In this document: positions 59,716-64,000 of the stretch, piece by piece
Layout of the letters: every line of letters begins with the position of its first letter
Numbering within the stretch: the stretch's first letter is position 1
Assembly (NCBI GenBank): GCA_904420085.1
Contig: CAJFUA010000065.1
Span: 81,694-145,693 of the forward strand
From: an uncultured Eubacterium sp.
Lineage (GTDB): Bacteria; Bacillota; Clostridia; Lachnospirales; Lachnospiraceae
Direction of reading: 5' to 3'
DNA length: 64,000 nucleotides
Translations under genes and position numbers: made by a program
The notes under the pieces: generated by a model
Seen by the model: the letters and a program-made list of their open reading frames with translations, nothing else
What the model was told of the DNA's origin: nothing
Database searches by the model: none

Positions 59716-61371
59716 TTATACCGGAAATACACTGCCTCCCACAAACTCACTTAGGATGGAATTACTTGGTATATTTTCTTTTGGAAGCGCCAGTATATAA
59801 TCCAAAAACTTTAACAGTCTGTTGGCTTCAAAATACTCATCTGTTCCCTCCGTCACACTGAACAGCGCCGGCTCCGCAAACAGTTTCAACACAGATAATT
59901 CATAGACCATCGCCGAATTAAACACTGCGTCTGCACTGTCCTGAAATGGGAAAATATATTTTTTCTCCCCACGGCGGACTCTTTTCCACATCTCTATGGT
60001 ATGCTCCGCTGATGCGCCTCTTGTGCGGATATCACGCACGATTCTCCGCAACAGTCTGATATCGGATGTGGCGATTCTGTTATGCTCATCCACATTCAAT
60101 GTGGTTAAGGCACTGACATAAATCCGATATTTGTTATCTTCAGGAAGACTGTAGGATAACTGGTCATTTAAGCAGTGAATCCCCTCAATCACCAAAATAT
60201 CCTCGTCATTCAGTTTTACATAATTGCCATGAAATTCTCTTTTTCCCAAAACAAAATTAAATTCAGGAATCTCTACTTCTTTTCCTTCCAACAACTCTGT
60301 CATCTGTCTGTTAAACAGTTCCACATCTACAGCTTCCAGCACCTCATAATCCAGTTTTCCTTCTTCATCAATCGGCGTATCCTCACGATTGACAAAATAA
60401 TTATCCGTGGAAATCGGATGAGGCTTCATTCCCTGCGCCATCAGTTGAATGGATAATCGATGGGCAAAAGACGTTTTTCCGGAGGATGAAGGTCCTGCGA
60501 TCATAATGATTTTCACATTTCCTCTGGATACAATATCACTGGCAATATCTGCGATCTTTTTTTCCTGAAGCGCCTCCTGCACCATAATAATATTATGGAT
60601 GGTTCCTTCCGTAATCTTGTCATTGACCTGCCCGATGGTGGCCACCCCCAGCATCTCTGCCCATCTGGCAGATTCTTTTAAAGCATTGGATACTTTATTC
60701 TGTGGTATAAAATCCGGGACTGTTTTTGGAGCTTCTTTTACCGGCATCTGTAACACAAATCCTTCATCATAAGGGATTAATTCATAATATTTCAAAACCC
60801 CTGTGGAATATGCCATATATCCGTAAAAATAATCCTCGAATCCTTCCATTCTGTAAATTTTAACTGAGGATGATCTTCTGTATTTCAGCAAATTGACTTT
60901 GTCTGTCATGCCATAATTTTTAAATTTTGTCATGGCTTTTGTTTTCGAAAATGTCTCTTTCGTAATCAATATATCTCTTTTTACCAGACTGTCCATTTCC
61001 TGTTTTAAACGTTTGAGAAAGTCATGGTCTGCTTTCATATTTCCACTGATTTTACAGTAATATCCGTTACTTACTGAATACAGTATGGATATTTCATCAA
61101 AATTTGCCCTGTCGGCTATTTTGTAAAAGGCTTTTAGCATCACAAACACAACACTTCTTCGGTAACATTCATTCCCCACATGATTTGCCGTGGTAAGAAA
61201 CCGTATTTTACTGTTTTCTGTCAAAACCTTGGACAATTCACATAATTTATCATTACATACCGCTAAAATAATATCATTTTCATAATATTTCTGAAAATCT
61301 TTTGCGATTTCATAAATCATCGTTCCGTCTTCATATTCATAAACCACATTGGAAATTTCCACGTTAATCAT
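59716..61371 (-). CDS. Uridine kinase-like protein with N-terminal TGS/ThrRS-like domains
   Basis: This 551-residue fusion has a TGS-like domain (1-~60), a threonyl-tRNA-synthetase N2/SAD-like domain (~65-210) and a C-terminal uridine/phosphoribulokinase-type P-loop kinase with GPSSSGKT at 293-300, DNYF near 335 and FVLGKREFHG near 385. Clostridia carry this form as a nucleoside kinase. The N-terminal part may bind tRNA or sense nucleotides; that is not proven. I start at MINVEIS, inside the trmK end (8-base overlap), with GGAAGGG upstream. Confidence 0.88.
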   Translation of the reverse strand: MINVEISNVVYEYEDGTMIYEIAKDFQKYYENDIILAVCNDKLCELSKVLTENSKIRFLTTANHVGNECYRRSVVFVMLKAFYKIADRANFDEISILYSVSNGYYCKISGNMKADHDFLKRLKQEMDSLVKRDILITKETFSKTKAMTKFKNYGMTDKVNLLKYRRSSSVKIYRMEGFEDYFYGYMAYSTGVLKYYELIPYDEGFVLQMPVKEAPKTVPDFIPQNKVSNALKESARWAEMLGVATIGQVNDKITEGTIHNIIMVQEALQEKKIADIASDIVSRGNVKIIMIAGPSSSGKTSFAHRLSIQLMAQGMKPHPISTDNYFVNREDTPIDEEGKLDYEVLEAVDVELFNRQMTELLEGKEVEIPEFNFVLGKREFHGNYVKLNDEDILVIEGIHCLNDQLSYSLPEDNKYRIYVSALTTLNVDEHNRIATSDIRLLRRIVRDIRTRGASAEHTIEMWKRVRRGEKKYIFPFQDSADAVFNSAMVYELSVLKLFAEPALFSVTEGTDEYFEANRLLKFLDYILALPKENIPSNSILSEFVGGSVFPV

Positions 61372-62038
61372 AATATGCCCTTCCTTTCTCATTCATTTTC
61401 AAGATTTCTTCGATCTGTGATATATTTTTATTTCCATCCTTTTTCATTCTATTCAGAATTTCCAAAAACTTCTCATTTTCTTTTTCAAGATATTCTTTTA
61501 ATGTCTCGTTGCGATTCTTTAACAGACATCTCCCATACTTCAATTCTACGTCCGTATATTCTCTTTCTTCACCCGGAACTGCCTTTAAAATCGTATAATA
61601 CTTTCCGGCATCTTTTACCATCTCTTCCTGAATGATTTTCCAATGGTTTTCCGTCAGATATTTTCTTACAATGTCTATCCGCTTGTGGGGAGAAAGAACC
61701 AGTTCTTTGATACCTTTAATATTTTTTCCTCTGAATAAAATGTCTGCAATCAAATCCCCGCCCATGCCGGCAATAATTACCGTCTCTGCCATATGGTCTT
61801 TCAGTTTTTCCATTCCATCTGATAAAACCGTGGTAATCTTTTCACTGAATCCTTCCAGACAAATGTTTTTATCTGCCATTTTTAAAGGACCTTCATTGAT
61901 ATCCATGGCATAGACATGACCACTGATATGATTTTTCACAAGATAAATAGGCACATACCCATGGTCTGTGCCTATATCCGCTGCATTATTGCCTTTCGTT
62001 ACCATATCTGCCACAGCTTTTAATCTCTTTGATAACAT
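61364..62038 (-). CDS. trmK: tRNA (adenine(22)-N1)-methyltransferase TrmK
   Basis: This 224-residue SAM enzyme methylates A22 in the D-arm region of tRNAs. It starts LSKRLKAVADMV, has ADIGTDHGYVPIYLV (SAM loop) near 20-34, and AGMGGDLIADIL near 90; the last ~70 residues form the coiled-coil helical domain of TrmK. It lies nine bases after dnaG and overlaps the kinase start, so the four genes are one operon. In many Clostridia rpoD sits between dnaG and trmK; here it does not. Confidence 0.93.
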   Translation of the reverse strand: MLSKRLKAVADMVTKGNNAADIGTDHGYVPIYLVKNHISGHVYAMDINEGPLKMADKNICLEGFSEKITTVLSDGMEKLKDHMAETVIIAGMGGDLIADILFRGKNIKGIKELVLSPHKRIDIVRKYLTENHWKIIQEEMVKDAGKYYTILKAVPGEEREYTDVELKYGRCLLKNRNETLKEYLEKENEKFLEILNRMKKDGNKNISQIEEILKMNEKGRAYYD

Positions 62039-62046
62039 AAATCTTT

Positions 62047-63810
62047 CTATCCTAACGTAATGTGTATTTTCTGTAAGCTTTTCTGCTCTTGAACAATATT
62101 TTGAAGTTCTGAAATATCCGTGACATTTGCAGCCTTTTTCTCCAGACTTTCTTTTTTGATTTTTATGACTGCGTCATTAATGGCTTTCTCCTGTTCCTCC
62201 AATCCCAGTTTTGTCCTGATGGGAGATACAAAAAGTTCTGCCACTTTCTTATGTTCTTCTTCATCTTCAAAATAATCCATAATCTGCGCCGGATTTGCCT
62301 CTCCTGTTTGTTCCATCTGTTCCCAAAACAATAAGGCCACCTGTCTGTAAAAATCATCCACAAAATCTTCCGGAGAAAGCACTTCTGCCACTTTCTTAAA
62401 CCATTTATTTTTATCTAACAGATATGCCAGAAGGATTCTCTGCGCATTCACAGACGTATCTTCCTTTTTTGCATTTTTCATAACCCGTGGCGTATCTTTT
62501 ATTTTTTCTTCCCTGCCCACATAAGTCAGCCCTGTTTTTTTCACTAACTTTATCAGTCCCTCTTTTGGGATCTGGAAAGTTCTGCAGACAGATTCCAGAT
62601 AGTTGTCTCTCTCTATTTCATCTTTGAAATCCAACAGCATCTCCGCCACTTTTTTATGAAACGCCGTCTTTTCCTGTGGATCGTTTAAATTGTATTTCTT
62701 CTGCTCCACATCTACCTGAAAAATAAAATAGTTGACGGCATTTTGAATTCTGTCCTCATATGCCTCCCTGCCCAATGCCTTAATAAACTCATCCGGATCT
62801 TTATATGGGCGCATGTTTAATACTTTTACTGCCAGCCCCGCATCTTTTAAGTAGGGAATCGCCCGAAGCGCCGCCTTGATTCCTGCCTCGTCACTGTCGA
62901 AGGTTAAAACAACTTCTTTTGCGTATCGCTTAATCAGTGCGGCATGTCTGGAAGTAAATGCTGTGCCAAGCGCTGCCACGGCATTTTGAAATCCTGCCTG
63001 ATGAAGACTGATTACATCCATATAGCCCTCGCATATCAGCAGATAATCCTTTCTGGAGGACCTTGCCGCATTGAGTCCATAGAGATTACGGCTTTTATCA
63101 AAAACTTTTGTCTCCGGGGAATTTAAGTATTTCGGTTTCGCATCTCCCATAACGCGCCCGCCAAAAGCAATGACCCGATTATTGGCATCCATAATAGGAA
63201 ACATGACACGGTTCCAGAACTTATCCGAGACGCCATGTGCCTCATCAAAAGTAAATAATCCCGTCTCTTTCAATTCATTATCATGATACCCTTTCTTTCT
63301 CAAATACTGATAGAGATGGTTGCCGTATCGGTCGGCATAACCCAATCCGAATTTAACAATGGTCTCGTCAGAAAGCTGACGGTTTCGCAGATAATTGTAC
63401 GCTGTACGTCCCCTGTCCGACTTTAATAGGTAGTGGAAAAATTTTGCCGCTTCCGTGTTTATCTCAATAATTTTTGTTTTTAAATCTTTCTCTTTTTTCG
63501 CTTCTTTGGAATATTCCATTTTGGGCAGCGCAATTCCCGCTCTGTCCGCCAGCACTTCCATTGCTTCAATGAAACTGTAATTTTCATATTTCATCAAAAA
63601 GGAAATGACGTTTCCCCCTTCTCCGCAACCGAAACAGTAATACATCTGCTTATGGGGAGACACGGAAAAAGAAGGTGATTTTTCATTGTGAAACGGGCAG
63701 AGTCCAAAATAGGAACTGCCTTTTTTTTGCAATTTCACATAATCACCAATCACATCAACGATGTCATTTTCAGTTCTTACCTGTTCGATAATATCTTCTG
63801 AATAAAACAC
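62047..63810 (-). CDS. dnaG: DNA primase
   Basis: This 587-residue enzyme makes RNA primers for replication. The CHC2 zinc finger has C38, H41, C59 and C62 (LCPFHNEKSPSFSVS; YCFGCGEGGN), RNA polymerase domain follows with FGLGYADR, then TOPRIM motifs (LICEGYMDVI; LTFDSDEAG) and a DnaB-binding C-terminal part. I take the GTG at 63810 because GGAGG lies five bases ahead; a GTG four codons earlier would place that site inside the gene. It is 24 bases after dgt. Confidence 0.95.
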   Translation of the reverse strand: MFYSEDIIEQVRTENDIVDVIGDYVKLQKKGSSYFGLCPFHNEKSPSFSVSPHKQMYYCFGCGEGGNVISFLMKYENYSFIEAMEVLADRAGIALPKMEYSKEAKKEKDLKTKIIEINTEAAKFFHYLLKSDRGRTAYNYLRNRQLSDETIVKFGLGYADRYGNHLYQYLRKKGYHDNELKETGLFTFDEAHGVSDKFWNRVMFPIMDANNRVIAFGGRVMGDAKPKYLNSPETKVFDKSRNLYGLNAARSSRKDYLLICEGYMDVISLHQAGFQNAVAALGTAFTSRHAALIKRYAKEVVLTFDSDEAGIKAALRAIPYLKDAGLAVKVLNMRPYKDPDEFIKALGREAYEDRIQNAVNYFIFQVDVEQKKYNLNDPQEKTAFHKKVAEMLLDFKDEIERDNYLESVCRTFQIPKEGLIKLVKKTGLTYVGREEKIKDTPRVMKNAKKEDTSVNAQRILLAYLLDKNKWFKKVAEVLSPEDFVDDFYRQVALLFWEQMEQTGEANPAQIMDYFEDEEEHKKVAELFVSPIRTKLGLEEQEKAINDAVIKIKKESLEKKAANVTDISELQNIVQEQKSLQKIHITLG

Positions 63811-63834
63811 TTTTTCCTCCACTGAAAGTCCTGT

Positions 63835-64000
63835 CTACATTTTCCAAAACTTAGGAATAAATATATTTTGAAATGTTGCCACAGAGTACTGGTCACTCAT
63901 CCCGGCTATGTAATCACAAACTACCTGTTCCTCATTTTCACCACACTGCTCAATAAAATGTTTAAATTCATCCGGCAGTTGGCTGATATGTTCCAGATAA
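63835..64000 (-). CDS. dgt: Deoxyguanosinetriphosphate triphosphohydrolase, C-terminal fragment
   Basis: The minus strand encodes the last ~54 residues of a protein cut by the window edge, ending DYIAGMSDQYSVATFQNIFIPKFWKM. DYIAGM-(T/S)-D-x-Y is the conserved closing segment of the HD-type dGTPase family. It precedes dnaG by 24 bases, the usual clostridial order. The HD catalytic part lies outside the window. Confidence 0.85.
   Translation of the reverse strand, partial: YLEHISQLPDEFKHFIEQCGENEEQVVCDYIAGMSDQYSVATFQNIFIPKFWKM

Noticed and set aside
1..64000. CRISPR arrays, IS elements, prophage or integrated plasmid genes
   Set aside because: No spaced direct repeats, transposase, integrase or phage structural genes were seen.

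Overview
The window looks like chromosome from a low-GC, endospore-forming, anaerobic Firmicute, most likely a gut-type Lachnospiraceae (class Clostridia). The support is the dipicolinate synthase genes dpaAB, the SCIFF peptide with its radical-SAM maturase, a fused SecDF, indolepyruvate:ferredoxin oxidoreductase, a GGGtGRT/Fe-S scaffold pair, TIGR04086 and PF06541 membrane proteins, a class A RNase P RNA, purine-rich GGAGG-type ribosome binding sites and TTGAxx-N17-TATAAT promoters. Species cannot be named from sequence alone. I see no IS element, prophage, integrase, CRISPR array or rRNA operon. Almost everything is core metabolism or information processing, and no gene-free stretch exceeds about 300 bases.

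Layout, left to right. 1-2.7 kb: spore dipicolinate synthesis (dpaA fragment, dpaB) followed by asnB. 2.7-7.5 kb: a small accessory patch with a nucleotidyltransferase (MNT) antitoxin-like gene and a truncated HEPN-type partner, a Tet(M)-like ribosome-protection GTPase fused to a YacP/Rae1-like NYN nuclease, an HD protein, ogt, and broken alkA and araC ends. 7.5-11.6 kb: GGGtGRT protein plus Fe-S scaffold, an archaeal/fungal-type asd, two unknown envelope genes and tRNA-Thr(CGU). 11.7-16 kb: an apparently leaderless DUF5721 gene, htpG behind a perfect CIRCE operator, and a beta-CASP RNase-like protein. 16-25.4 kb: iorAB-paaK, a dihydrouridine synthase, argH, a secreted protein, proA and mscS. 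25.4-32.5 kb: one minus-strand amino-acid operon leuB-ilvD-ilvB-serC-serA. 32.5-41 kb: tgt-yajC, aroC-azlCD, glyA, a Cys-rich probable spore protein with a sigma-K-like promoter, and YitT.

41-51 kb is a minus-strand operon recJ-apt-relA-MBL hydrolase-hemZ-hisS-aspS covering repair, purine salvage, stringent response and aminoacylation. 51-55.4 kb is TIGR04086, SCIFF peptide, scfB and secDF. 55.5-64 kb has a CNNM/CorC transporter, pyrBI, purine nucleoside phosphorylase, rnpB, a TGS-uridine kinase fusion, trmK, dnaG and the tail of dgt. The dgt-dnaG-trmK block lacks the rpoD gene often found between dnaG and trmK.

The strongest candidate for an under-described system is the 862-residue translational GTPase with a C-terminal Rae1-like nuclease (3281-5869). 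Its domain IV tip lacks the Tyr-Ser-Pro-Val motif of true tetracycline-resistance factors, so it may be a ribosome A-site mRNA cleavage or rescue factor rather than a resistance protein. Other items worth follow-up are the GGGtGRT/scaffold pair behind a long perfect inverted repeat, the sigma-K-like Cys-rich gene, CIRCE control of htpG, and the leaderless DUF5721 transcript.
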